From: an uncultured Pseudomonadota bacterium
Lineage (GTDB): Bacteria; Pseudomonadota; Gammaproteobacteria; Steroidobacterales; Steroidobacteraceae
Length of the DNA stretch: 35,715 bases
Assembly: GCA_902826225.1 (NCBI GenBank)
Contig: CADEED010000031.1
Coordinates: 1-35,715 of the forward strand
Direction: 5' to 3'
In this document: positions 8,939 through 22,380 of the stretch, one piece after another
Layout of the letters: each line of letters opens with the position of its first letter
How positions within the stretch are numbered: the first letter of the stretch is position 1
Made by a program: the position numbers and the translations under genes
Notes under the pieces: model-generated
Database searches by the model: none
Told to the model about the DNA's origin: nothing
Seen by the model: only the letters and a program-made list of their open reading frames with translations

Positions 8939-9721
8939 CTAGCGATACCGATCGTCCCGGTCGCCGTACTGGCGTTCGCGGCGTTCGCGGCGCTCCTGGG
9001 CTTCGATCGTCAACGTGGCGACGGGTCGCGCTTCGAGCCGCTTCACGCCGATCTCTTCGCCGGTCTCGAGGCAGTAGCCGTACGAACCGTCTTCGACGCG
9101 CTTCAGTGCCTCGTCGATCTTGCGGATGAGCTTGCGCTCGCGATCGCGCGTGCGCAGCTCGAGGCTGAACTCCTCTTCCTGCGTGGCGCGGTCGTTCGGA
9201 TCCGGGAAATTCGCCGCTTCGTCCTTCATGTGGGAAACGGTGCGGTCGACTTCTTCCATGAGGTCGCGCTTCCAGCCATTCAGGATCTCCCGAAAATGCT
9301 GGAGCTGCTCCTTGTTCATGTACGCCTCACCACGCTTGGTGATGTACGGCGTTACATTGCGCGGGCCCGCGAGCAGGCTGCCGGCTTCGAGCGAGTCGTC
9401 ACTTTCGTCCGCCGGCGGACGGGCGGTGGCGGAATTCGATGACACACCCGTCGCGGTCACGACGATGCGTTCGGAGGGCGCAGCCTTGCGAATGGCCTGA
9501 GCGACAGGCGTGGCGCTCGCGCTCGATGTCGCGACAGGGGCGGGTTTCGCGGCCGCGGGCTTGGCCGGCGCGGCGACGGGCCTTACGGCGGGCGCTTTGG
9601 CGGGCGCCGGTTTCGCGGGTGCTTTTGCGACGGCCTTGGCGGCCGGCTTCTTGGCGGTCAACTTGGGTTTCTCGGCTTTCTTGGCCTTGGCGGGCTTGGA
9701 AACCGCCTTCTTGGTAGGCAT
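8939..9721 (-). CDS. dksA: RNA polymerase-binding factor DksA, Cys-poor type with long basic N-terminus
   Basis: DksA enters the RNA polymerase secondary channel and, with ppGpp, resets transcription during starvation. The conserved C-terminal part begins near residue 135 (MNKEQLQHFREILNGWK). The coiled-coil tip Asp pair is D164 and D167 (NFPDPNDRAT), and QEEEFSLELRTRDRERKL is nearly as in E. coli. The zinc-finger region keeps one ligand: C207 is present, but the other three positions are T210, T228 and A231. Similar Cys-poor forms occur in alphaproteobacteria, Xanthomonadales and Pseudomonas DksA2. The first 75 or so residues are a Lys/Ala/Pro tail like histone H1, making the protein 260 residues against 151 in E. 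coli. A TATAAT promoter lies about 55 bases upstream. Confidence 0.93.
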   Translation of the reverse strand: MPTKKAVSKPAKAKKAEKPKLTAKKPAAKAVAKAPAKPAPAKAPAVRPVAAPAKPAAAKPAPVATSSASATPVAQAIRKAAPSERIVVTATGVSSNSATARPPADESDDSLEAGSLLAGPRNVTPYITKRGEAYMNKEQLQHFREILNGWKRDLMEEVDRTVSHMKDEAANFPDPNDRATQEEEFSLELRTRDRERKLIRKIDEALKRVEDGSYGYCLETGEEIGVKRLEARPVATLTIEAQERRERRERQYGDRDDRYR

Positions 9722-9775
9722 TGCTTATCGCTCCAGGCCCGGTACCAGAAGGGGGGCCGGTTTGCAGGGGGCGGG

Positions 9776-9803
9776 ATTATACAGACGGCTTTTCGCGTGT
9801 ACA
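9776..9803 (-). promoter_or_regulatory. Likely dksA promoter
   Basis: On the minus strand a perfect TATAAT (9781-9776) has TGTACA (9803-9798) 16 bases upstream, four of six matches to the -35 consensus. The predicted start of transcription gives a leader of about 48 bases to the dksA ATG at 9721. Confidence 0.6.
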
Positions 9804-9821
9804 GCGGCGTAAAAACGCCGC
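9804..9821 (-). terminator. Short hairpin after queF
   Basis: GCGGCGT (9804-9810) and ACGCCGC (9815-9821) form a 7-bp stem with a TTTT loop on the minus strand. It sits 15 bases past the queF stop and touches the dksA -35. No T run follows, so it is at best a weak terminator. Confidence 0.35.
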
Positions 9822-9835
9822 ATTTGCTCACGAAA

Positions 9836-10225
9836 TCACGGCAGATCGACGGCCGGCGCCGCTTGCCAACCGGCTCGGCGCCGCTCCACGACGACCGTCG
9901 TATAAATGCCGCCGCGCACGTTGAATTTGCCCGTGAGCCTGAGGAACCGTGGCGCGCACGCCGCGGCCAGGTCGTCGGCGATCTGGTTCGTCACCGCTTC
10001 GTGGAATGCCCCGCGATCTCGGAAAGACCAGAGATACAGCTTCAATGATTTCAATTCGACACAGCGATCATCGGGGACGTATTCGAGCTCGAACGTCGCG
10101 AAATCGGGCTGGCCCGTCTTCGGACACAGACAGGTGAATTCCGGCAGCGTCATGCGAATCGTGTAGTCGGTTTCGCGCGCGGGATTCGGAAAGGATTCGA
10201 GATCGGTCGATGGTTTCGTGGTCAT
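9836..10225 (-). CDS. queF: NADPH-dependent 7-cyano-7-deazaguanine reductase QueF (short type)
   Basis: Reduces the nitrile preQ0 to preQ1 in queuosine synthesis. The 129-residue, one-domain form matches the Bacillus type, not the two-domain E. coli protein of about 280 residues. The catalytic Cys is C34 in [14 protein letters not shown]. The substrate and NADPH motif [20 protein letters not shown] follows, and the C-terminal half has the tunnelling fold strand [16 protein letters not shown]. Start is ATG at 10225, diverging from smc. It is functionally linked to gluQRS, since both serve queuosine in tRNA(Asp). Confidence 0.95.
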   Translation of the reverse strand: MTTKPSTDLESFPNPARETDYTIRMTLPEFTCLCPKTGQPDFATFELEYVPDDRCVELKSLKLYLWSFRDRGAFHEAVTNQIADDLAAACAPRFLRLTGKFNVRGGIYTTVVVERRRAGWQAAPAVDLP

Positions 10226-10341
10226 TTGATTCGCAGGGATTTGTCGCGCCGACTCTCAACGCCGCAGAAAGGGATGACGATTACTTTACACTACGACGCC
10301 GATTCTTCCGCTCATGCCGGACAACGAGGGCCGAACACGAG

Positions 10342-16845
<6,504 letters not shown>

Positions 16846-16856
16846 GCGATTCGCCG

Positions 16857-17765
16857 CTAGTTCGCCGCGGGTGCCGCGGGTGCCGGGGTGGCCGGCGCCG
16901 CTGGCGCCGCGCCCACGGGCGGCGCGGGCATGGTGGTCAACGGCGGGTCGATCTTCGCCGCCTTGATCATCTCGTCCGAGTACGCCTTGAACTTCTTCTG
17001 CATGACGAGCTGCGAGAGCTGCTGCTTCACGTCGTCGAAGGCCGGCGGCGCGCGATCACGAACGTTCTGCAGCTGGATCACGTGCCAGCCGAACTGCGTC
17101 TGCACGGGCGTCTTCGTGTACTCGCCCTTCTTGAGCAGCGCCACGGCGTCCGAAAACTGCTTGACCATGCGGCCTGGCGAGAACCAGCCGAGGTCGCCGC
17201 CATTCTTCGCGGACTCCTTGTCGCTCGACAGGCGCTTCGCGAGACCGGCGAAATCCGCGCCGCCCTGCAGCTGCTGCACGACCTTTTGCGCAACGTCTTC
17301 GCTGCTCACGAGGATGTGGCGCGCCTGGTACTCGACGAGCGGAGTCGAGGCGAGCTGCGCATCGAACTCCGCGCGCAGTTCGGCGTCGGTCGGCGTGCGA
17401 TCCTTGAGGTAGCGCTGAGCGGCTGCCTGCTGGATGAGGTTGAGGCGCTGCAGCTCGATGCGGTTGGCGATCTCCGGATCCTTCGTGAGCCCGTCCTTCT
17501 CGGCTTGCTGCGCGATCAGTTCGACGCGTACGAGGTTTTCCTTGATCTGGTCGCGGTCTTCCGGCGTGAGCTCGCTCGACGGCTTGCCCGAGAGCGCCTT
17601 CGCGTAGTCCTCGAACAGCTCCTGGCTCAGCGCCTTGCCGTTGACGGTGACGACCGGCGGCTTGGCCGGCGTCGCGGCCTCGACGGGCTTGTCGGTGGCG
17701 GCAGGCTTGTTGCACGCGGCGAGCGCGAGGAACGCGCACAACGCCGTATATCGAATCAGTTTCAT
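16857..17765 (-). CDS. Parvulin-type peptidyl-prolyl isomerase lipoprotein
   Basis: Predicted envelope foldase. The ATG at 17765 gives a lipoprotein signal, MKLIRYTALCAFLALAAC, with lipobox LAAC and Cys18. Asn follows the Cys, so outer-membrane sorting is plausible. A helical N-terminal SurA/PpiC-like region (about 35-135) precedes one rotamase (parvulin) domain at roughly 140-235, with ARHILVSSED, GGDLGWFSPGRMV and TQFGWHVIQLQNV. The C-terminus is a 30-residue Ala/Pro tail. The frame opens 15 codons earlier, which would spoil the signal peptide. yciB and bolA lie upstream on the same strand in the common yciB-bolA-ppiase order. The product is 302 residues; no specific client can be named. 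Confidence 0.88.
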   Translation of the reverse strand: MKLIRYTALCAFLALAACNKPAATDKPVEAATPAKPPVVTVNGKALSQELFEDYAKALSGKPSSELTPEDRDQIKENLVRVELIAQQAEKDGLTKDPEIANRIELQRLNLIQQAAAQRYLKDRTPTDAELRAEFDAQLASTPLVEYQARHILVSSEDVAQKVVQQLQGGADFAGLAKRLSSDKESAKNGGDLGWFSPGRMVKQFSDAVALLKKGEYTKTPVQTQFGWHVIQLQNVRDRAPPAFDDVKQQLSQLVMQKKFKAYSDEMIKAAKIDPPLTTMPAPPVGAAPAAPATPAPAAPAAN

Positions 17766-17806
17766 TTTGAATCTCAAAGGGTTGGATAGAACACTTGCGG
17801 CGGGCT

Positions 17807-18058
17807 TCACGGGACGCGCGCGTCGATGGACAACGCGTGGATGTCCCGGCCCATCAATTCAGCGGCGGCAGCATAGACCATCCGGTGCCTTTCCACCCGC
17901 GACACCCCGGCGAATGCCGCGGCCGTGATCGTCACGTGGAAGTGGCCCCCTTCGCGGGCACCGGGATGTCCGGCGTGACGCGCCGAGTCGTCGCGGATGT
18001 CGAGTTGCGAAGGCTGCAGGGCAGCCAATGCCGCGCGCAGGCGCTCCACGCGACTCAC
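17807..18058 (-). CDS. bolA: BolA family protein
   Basis: Small class II KH-like protein; BolA proteins work with monothiol glutaredoxins in iron-sulfur handling and affect envelope genes. The 83-residue product shows HAGHPGAREGGHFHVTITAA, RVERHRMVYAAAAEL and IHALSI, the BolA signature including the RHR motif. The start is a GTG at 18058 that overlaps the yciB stop by four bases (GTGA), so translation is likely coupled. The parvulin gene follows 41 bases downstream. BolA and IbaG subtypes are hard to tell apart by eye; the HAGHPG loop fits BolA. Confidence 0.88.
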   Translation of the reverse strand: MSRVERLRAALAALQPSQLDIRDDSARHAGHPGAREGGHFHVTITAAAFAGVSRVERHRMVYAAAAELMGRDIHALSIDARVP

Positions 18059-18606
18059 GCGGGTTCCTTGGCGGCCTGGCCGTTCAGTAGCCAGAACATG
18101 AGGGCCGCCGTGAACACGAAGATCAATGGTACGGCGATCCAGGACTTGAACACGACCCACGCCGTTTCGCTGAGGTTGTACGCCACCCACAGATTGACCG
18201 CGCCGAGCACCAGGTAGAACACCGCGTAGATCAGGGACGCCGTGCGCCAGCGGTTCGGCGGAACCGCCGTGCCCTCGGGCAGGGCACCGGCGAGCAGCCG
18301 TTCGAGCAGCGTGATCCTGCCGATCCACACGCTGCCCGCGACCGCGAGCGCGGTGAGCCAGTAGAACACGGTGGCCTTCCACTGGATGAAGCGCACGTCG
18401 TGCAGGATCAGCGTCGCGGCGCCGAACACCCACACGAGCACGGCGCTCACGAGGTGCATGCTCGGGATCTTGCGCGTGCTCAGCCAGTCCCAGCCGAGCA
18501 GCAACACCATCGCCCCCATCAGCACGGCGGTGGCGATGTAGATGTCCGTGAAGGCCCAGACGCCGAAAAAGGCGGCGAGCGGCGCGAGTTCGATGAGGGT
18601 TTGCAT
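18055..18606 (-). CDS. yciB: Inner-membrane septation protein YciB (IspA/IspZ)
   Basis: Polytopic inner-membrane protein of the septation protein A family, linked to envelope maintenance and elongation in E. coli. The 183-residue product has about five membrane segments: LIELAPLAAFFGVWAF, IYIATAVLMGAMVLLLGW, LVSAVLVWVFGAATLIL, VFYWLTALAVAGSVWI, a segment around IYAVFYLVLGAVNLWVAY, and WIAVPLIFVFTAALMFWLL. Family motifs include DVRFIQWKATVFYWL and WVVFKSW. The ATG at 18606 is 27 bases from the divergent yciO start. bolA follows with a GTGA overlap. Confidence 0.93.
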   Translation of the reverse strand: MQTLIELAPLAAFFGVWAFTDIYIATAVLMGAMVLLLGWDWLSTRKIPSMHLVSAVLVWVFGAATLILHDVRFIQWKATVFYWLTALAVAGSVWIGRITLLERLLAGALPEGTAVPPNRWRTASLIYAVFYLVLGAVNLWVAYNLSETAWVVFKSWIAVPLIFVFTAALMFWLLNGQAAKEPA

Positions 18607-18633
18607 GCGGCGCGTATCATAACGGCCCTTAAA

Positions 18634-19257
18634 GTGAGCCAGTACTTCGAGCTTCATCCCGAGAATCCGCAGCTGCGGCTCGTCCGCCGAGCCGTGGAGA
18701 TCGTGCGCGCGGGCGGACTCATCGTGTATCCGACCGATTCCTGCTATGCGCTGGGCTGCCACATCGGCGACAAGGACGCGCTCGATCGCATCCGCCGGAT
18801 CCGCGCGGCGGACCGGCACCATCACTTCACGCTCGTCTGCCGCGATCTGGCCGAAATCGCCAAGTACGCGAAGGTCGAGACGTGGCAATTCCGGCTGCTC
18901 AAGCACGCGACGCCGGGGCCGTACACGTTCCTGCTGCCCGCGACGAAAGAGACGCCGCGCCGGCTCCAGCACGAGAAGCGCCGCACGATCGGTATCCGCG
19001 TGCCCGATCACGAAGTGCCGCGGCTCCTGCTGGCGGAACTCGGCGAACCCATCATGAGCTCAACGCTGCTGCTGCCCGGCGACGAGCTGCCGCTCACCGA
19101 CGGCCGCGAGATAAGAAACCGTCTGGAGCATCAAGTGGACTGCGTGCTCGATGGCGGGCATTGCGGCATCGAGCCGACGACAGTCGTGGATCTCGCGGTG
19201 ACGCCGCCGGCCGTGACGCGGGTGGGCAGGGGTTCGCTGGAGATGCTCGGGTTATAG
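18634..19257 (+). CDS. yciO: YciO-type Sua5/YrdC family protein
   Basis: Member of the L-threonylcarbamoyladenylate synthase superfamily, YciO branch. The 207-residue product lines up almost end to end with E. coli YciO: SQYFELHPENPQLRLVRRAV, GLIVYPTDSCYALGC, FTLVCRDL, TPGPYTFLLPATKE, RRTIGIRVPDH and PTTVVDL. The KxR/SxN-type nucleotide and threonine pocket is partly recognisable, but the cellular role of YciO is less clear than that of TsaC. The start is a GTG at 18634; its SD is weak. Repeats begin eight bases after its stop, and the first looks like a terminator. Confidence 0.92.
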   Translation: MSQYFELHPENPQLRLVRRAVEIVRAGGLIVYPTDSCYALGCHIGDKDALDRIRRIRAADRHHHFTLVCRDLAEIAKYAKVETWQFRLLKHATPGPYTFLLPATKETPRRLQHEKRRTIGIRVPDHEVPRLLLAELGEPIMSSTLLLPGDELPLTDGREIRNRLEHQVDCVLDGGHCGIEPTTVVDLAVTPPAVTRVGRGSLEMLGL

Positions 19258-19264
19258 ACAGGAA

Positions 19265-19335
19265 GGGGGTCAGACCCCTTTTTCCCAAAGCAGAAAAAGG
19301 GGTCAGACCCCGGCAGAAAAAGGGGTCTGACCCCG
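19265..19335. repeat. Three GGGGTCWGACCCC palindromes (REP-like cluster)
   Basis: Copies lie at 19266-19278 and 19299-19311 (GGGGTCAGACCCC) and at 19322-19334 in inverted orientation (GGGGTCTGACCCC). Copy 1 is followed by TTTTT, and copies 2 and 3 are preceded by AAAAA. Each can fold as a short terminator: copy 1 on the plus strand, copies 2 and 3 on the minus strand. Copy 1 with its T tail and copy 3 with its A head also form a 19-bp perfect inverted repeat. Similar elements are scattered through intergenic regions of many proteobacteria and other environmental bacteria, from memory; how they spread is not visible here. Confidence 0.85.
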
Positions 19336-19353
19336 TTAGCCTCACCGTATAAT
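19327..19353 (+). promoter_or_regulatory. Likely trpS promoter, overlapping the last palindrome
   Basis: A perfect TATAAT lies at 19348-19353. The best -35 candidate is CTGACC at 19327-19332 (four of six), inside palindrome copy 3, with a short 15-base spacer. Transcription would start near 19360, only about six bases before the GTG of trpS, so the mRNA could be almost leaderless. Confidence 0.5.
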
Positions 19354-19365
19354 TCGGGGCTTCAC

Positions 19366-20580
19366 GTGAGCAGCCATCCGCAAGCAAAACGCGTCCTGTC
19401 CGGAATGCGGCCCACCGGCCAGTTGCATCTCGGCAACTACCACGGCGCTCTCAAGAACTGGGTCGACCTGCAGTACCAGTACGAGTGCTACTTCTTCGTC
19501 GCCGACTGGCACATGCTGACGACCGGCTACGAGGACACCAAGCAACTCCCTAAATTCATCCACGAAATGCTCATCGACTGGCTGGCGGCGGGGCTCAACC
19601 CGGGCGTCACCACGATGTTCATCCAGTCGCATGTCCCCGAACACGCGGAGTTGCACCTGCTGCTCTCGATGATCACGCCGCTTGGCTGGCTGGAGCGCGT
19701 GCCGAGTTACAAGGATCAGCAGGAGCAGCTCAAGGAGAAGGATCTCGCGACCTACGGATTCCTCGGCTATCCACTGCTCCAGACCGCGGACATCCTGCTC
19801 TACAAGCCGGCGTTCGTTCCGGTGGGCGAAGACCAGGTCGCGCACGTGGAAATCACGCGCGAGGTTGCGCGCCGCTTCAACCACATCTACGGCCGCGAGC
19901 CGGACTTCGAGACGAAAGTCGACAAGGCGATCAAGCAGCTCGGTGGCCGCAACGGCACCATGTACCGGCAGCTGCGGAAGAAGTTCCAGGAAGAGGGCGA
20001 CCAGCTCGCGCTCGAGAAGGCGCGCCAGGTGGTCGAGAGCAACAATCGGCTGACCGTCGCGGATCGCGAGCGGCTGTTGGGCAATCTCGAGGGCGGCAGC
20101 GTCAGCATACTGCCCGAGCCGCAGGTGCTGCTCACCGCGACGCCGAAGGTGCCCGGCCTCGATGGCCGCAAGATGTCGAAGTCGTACGGCAACACCATCG
20201 GGCTGCGCGAAGATCCGGACGAGGTCGCGAAGAAGCTCAAGACGATGCAGACGGATCCCGCGCGCGTCCGCCGGACGGATCCGGGCGACCCGGACGTGTG
20301 CCCGGTGTTCGACCTGCACCGCATCTACTCGAGCGACGAGACGCGTGCCTGGGCCGCGAACGGTTGCCGCACCGCGGGCATCGGTTGTCTCGAATGCAAG
20401 AAGCCGCTCATCGACAAGGTGGTCGAAGAGATCAGCGGGATCCGCAAGCGTGCGCAGGAATTCGAGGAGAACCCCGAAACGGTGCGGAATATCGTGGCCG
20501 AAGGCGCCGAGAAGGCGCGCGAGGCTGCCCGTGCGACTCTCGACGACGTGCGTCGCGCGATGAACCTGAGGGTGGACTGA
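19366..20580 (+). CDS. trpS: Tryptophanyl-tRNA synthetase with a likely Fe-S Cys motif
   Basis: Class Ic synthetase that charges tRNA(Trp). HIGH-type HLGN is at 21-24 and KMSKS at 269-273. The 404-residue form is about 70 longer than E. coli TrpRS, owing mainly to an insert before KMSKS (about 180-260). Four cysteines, C312, C334, C341 and C344, form C-x21-C-x6-C-x2-C, very close to the C-x22-C-x6-C-x2-C [4Fe-4S] site known from Thermotoga maritima TrpRS; E. coli TrpRS lacks it. The start is a GTG at 19366; a later start would cut into the HIGH region. The stop overlaps the scpA ATG by one base (TGATG). Confidence 0.97.
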   Translation: MSSHPQAKRVLSGMRPTGQLHLGNYHGALKNWVDLQYQYECYFFVADWHMLTTGYEDTKQLPKFIHEMLIDWLAAGLNPGVTTMFIQSHVPEHAELHLLLSMITPLGWLERVPSYKDQQEQLKEKDLATYGFLGYPLLQTADILLYKPAFVPVGEDQVAHVEITREVARRFNHIYGREPDFETKVDKAIKQLGGRNGTMYRQLRKKFQEEGDQLALEKARQVVESNNRLTVADRERLLGNLEGGSVSILPEPQVLLTATPKVPGLDGRKMSKSYGNTIGLREDPDEVAKKLKTMQTDPARVRRTDPGDPDVCPVFDLHRIYSSDETRAWAANGCRTAGIGCLECKKPLIDKVVEEISGIRKRAQEFEENPETVRNIVAEGAEKAREAARATLDDVRRAMNLRVD

Positions 20581-21647
20581 TGGCGAAATCCAAGGCCGAT
20601 CTGCGCATGGTGGTGGACAACTCCGTGGAGGCCAATGCCTCCAACGCCATGGTCAGCGGGGAAAAGCCCGCGTCGCCGGAGCAGGTGGAGATGCCGTTCG
20701 CCATCGTCAACGGCGAAGCCATCACGCAACTGCCCAAGGACCTCTACATCCCGCCGCAGGCGCTCGAGGTATTCCTCGATGCGTTCGAGGGGCCGCTCGA
20801 CCTGCTGCTCTACATGATCCGCCGGCAGAATCTCGACATCCTCGATATCCCGATCGCCGACATCACGAAGCAGTACATGGAATACATCGGGCTCATGGCC
20901 GACATGCAGCTCGAGCTGGCCGGCGAGTACCTCGTGATGGCCGCGACACTCGCGGAGATCAAGTCGCGCATGTTGCTGCCGCGCGCCACGGATCCGAACG
21001 CCGGCGAGGAGAGCGATCCACGCGCGGACCTCGTGCGCCGCCTGCAGGAGTACGAGCGCTTCAAGAGCGCAGCCGAGAGCATCGACCGCATCCCGCGCCT
21101 CGACCGCGACACGTGGATCGGCAGCGCCGAGCTCACCGAGCGCAAGAGCTCGAAGCCGCTGCCGCAGATCGCGATGCAGGAAATGCTGTTGGCGTTCCGC
21201 GACGTCGTACAGCGCGCCTCGATGTTCGCGCACCATCACGTGCAGCGCGAGCGGTTGTCCGTGCGCGTGCGCATGTCTGATATTCTGGCGTCGCTGGAAC
21301 GGGCAAGCTTCGTGGAGTTCGTGAACCTCTTCAAACCGCAAGAGGGCCGCATGGGCGTCACGGTGACTTTCGTCGCCATCCTCGAGTTGGTGCGCGAAGG
21401 TCTGATCGAAATCGTGCAGACCGAGGCGTATGCGCCCATCCACGTGCGCAAGGGCGAGGGTCAGCGCGGGCTCAAGCTCGCCGTCGACAACGACGCGCAG
21501 CTCGGCGCCGCCGCCAACGAGGCCAGTATCGAGCCGGCCTCGGATGCGCCGGTGGACCCGGCGGGCGAAATGATCCCGGACGATGATGGGGACGACGAGG
21601 ATGACGCGGACGGCGCATTCGAACCGGATGGAGAGAAGCATGAGTGA
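20580..21647 (+). CDS. scpA: Segregation and condensation protein ScpA
   Basis: Kleisin that bridges the SMC heads and binds ScpB. The 355-residue protein has an N-terminal tail of about 60 residues and then the kleisin core: FEGPLDLLLYMIRRQNLDIL, DIPIADITKQYMEYI, EYLVMAATLAEIKSRMLLPR, a middle linker, and the C-terminal winged helix with VTFVAILELVREGLIEIVQ. The C-terminus is an acidic tail rich in Asp. The ATG at 20580 overlaps the trpS stop, so the two are coupled. scpB overlaps its 3' end by eight bases. SMC, its partner, is encoded at 10342-13845. Confidence 0.95.
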   Translation: MAKSKADLRMVVDNSVEANASNAMVSGEKPASPEQVEMPFAIVNGEAITQLPKDLYIPPQALEVFLDAFEGPLDLLLYMIRRQNLDILDIPIADITKQYMEYIGLMADMQLELAGEYLVMAATLAEIKSRMLLPRATDPNAGEESDPRADLVRRLQEYERFKSAAESIDRIPRLDRDTWIGSAELTERKSSKPLPQIAMQEMLLAFRDVVQRASMFAHHHVQRERLSVRVRMSDILASLERASFVEFVNLFKPQEGRMGVTVTFVAILELVREGLIEIVQTEAYAPIHVRKGEGQRGLKLAVDNDAQLGAAANEASIEPASDAPVDPAGEMIPDDDGDDEDDADGAFEPDGEKHE

Positions 21648-22374
21648 GTCGTACACCAGGAACGTCGTCGAGGCGGCGCTGCTCGCCGCGGCCCGCCCGG
21701 TTTCCATCGCCGAGCTCGCGCAGGTGTTTGACGAGCAGTCGCGGCCGACGAACAAGGAACTGCGCGCCACGCTCGAGCAACTCGAGAAGGATTACGAGGG
21801 CCGCGGCGTCTGCATCCGCGAGACCGCCAACGGCTTCCGTTTCCAGGTGCGCACGGAGTTCTCGCACGAGATCTCGCGCCTGTGGCCCGACCGCCCGCGC
21901 AAGTACTCGCGGGCGTTGCTCGAGACGATCGCGCTCATCGCGTACCGCCAGCCGATCACCCGCGCGGAGATCGAGCACGTGCGCGGCGTCGCGGTGAATC
22001 CCGAGATCGTGAAGACGCTCATGGAGCGCAATTGGGTGCGCGTGGTCGGCACGCGCGACGTACCCGGTCATCCCGAGTTGCTGGGCACGACGGACGAATT
22101 CCTCGACTACTTCTCGCTGAAGTCGATCGAAGACCTGCCGCCGCTCGCGGAACTCAAGTCGCTGTCGGATCTCAACCTCCAGCTGCCGCTGCCGGTCACG
22201 GCGGAAGGTTCGCCAGCCGATGCGGTGCCTGTGGACTCCGGCCTCGATTCCGGCGAAGTGCCGACTGTCACCGTGTCGGTCGACGATTCCGACGGCGATG
22301 ACGAAGAAGAGCTGAAAGCCGCGGAGAATTCCGCGGCGGGCCTCGTCGCGGCGCCGCCGGACGAGGACCGATAA
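21640..22374 (+). CDS. scpB: Segregation and condensation protein ScpB
   Basis: Winged-helix partner of ScpA in the SMC condensin. The 244-residue protein starts MSESYTRNVVEAALLAAARP and shows the family core: GVCIRETANGFRFQVRTEF, RALLETIALIAYRQPITRAE, EIEHVRGVAVN, and GHPELLGTTDEFLDYF. A low-complexity acidic tail of about 60 residues follows. The ATG at 21640 has GGAGAG six bases upstream, inside the scpA end. It is followed after six bases by the RluB-like gene, the usual scpA-scpB-rluB order. Confidence 0.95.
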   Translation: MSESYTRNVVEAALLAAARPVSIAELAQVFDEQSRPTNKELRATLEQLEKDYEGRGVCIRETANGFRFQVRTEFSHEISRLWPDRPRKYSRALLETIALIAYRQPITRAEIEHVRGVAVNPEIVKTLMERNWVRVVGTRDVPGHPELLGTTDEFLDYFSLKSIEDLPPLAELKSLSDLNLQLPLPVTAEGSPADAVPVDSGLDSGEVPTVTVSVDDSDGDDEEELKAAENSAAGLVAAPPDEDR

Positions 22375-22380
22375 GGCGCC

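Noticed and set aside
10210..10341. In-frame upstream extension of smc
   Set aside because: It overlaps queF, and the conserved SMC N-terminus starts at the ATG at 10342.
19094..19387. Minus-strand frame through the palindromes with repeated GLTPF/GSDPFF
   Set aside because: The peptide repeats are only the translation of the palindromic DNA repeat; no SD or family support.
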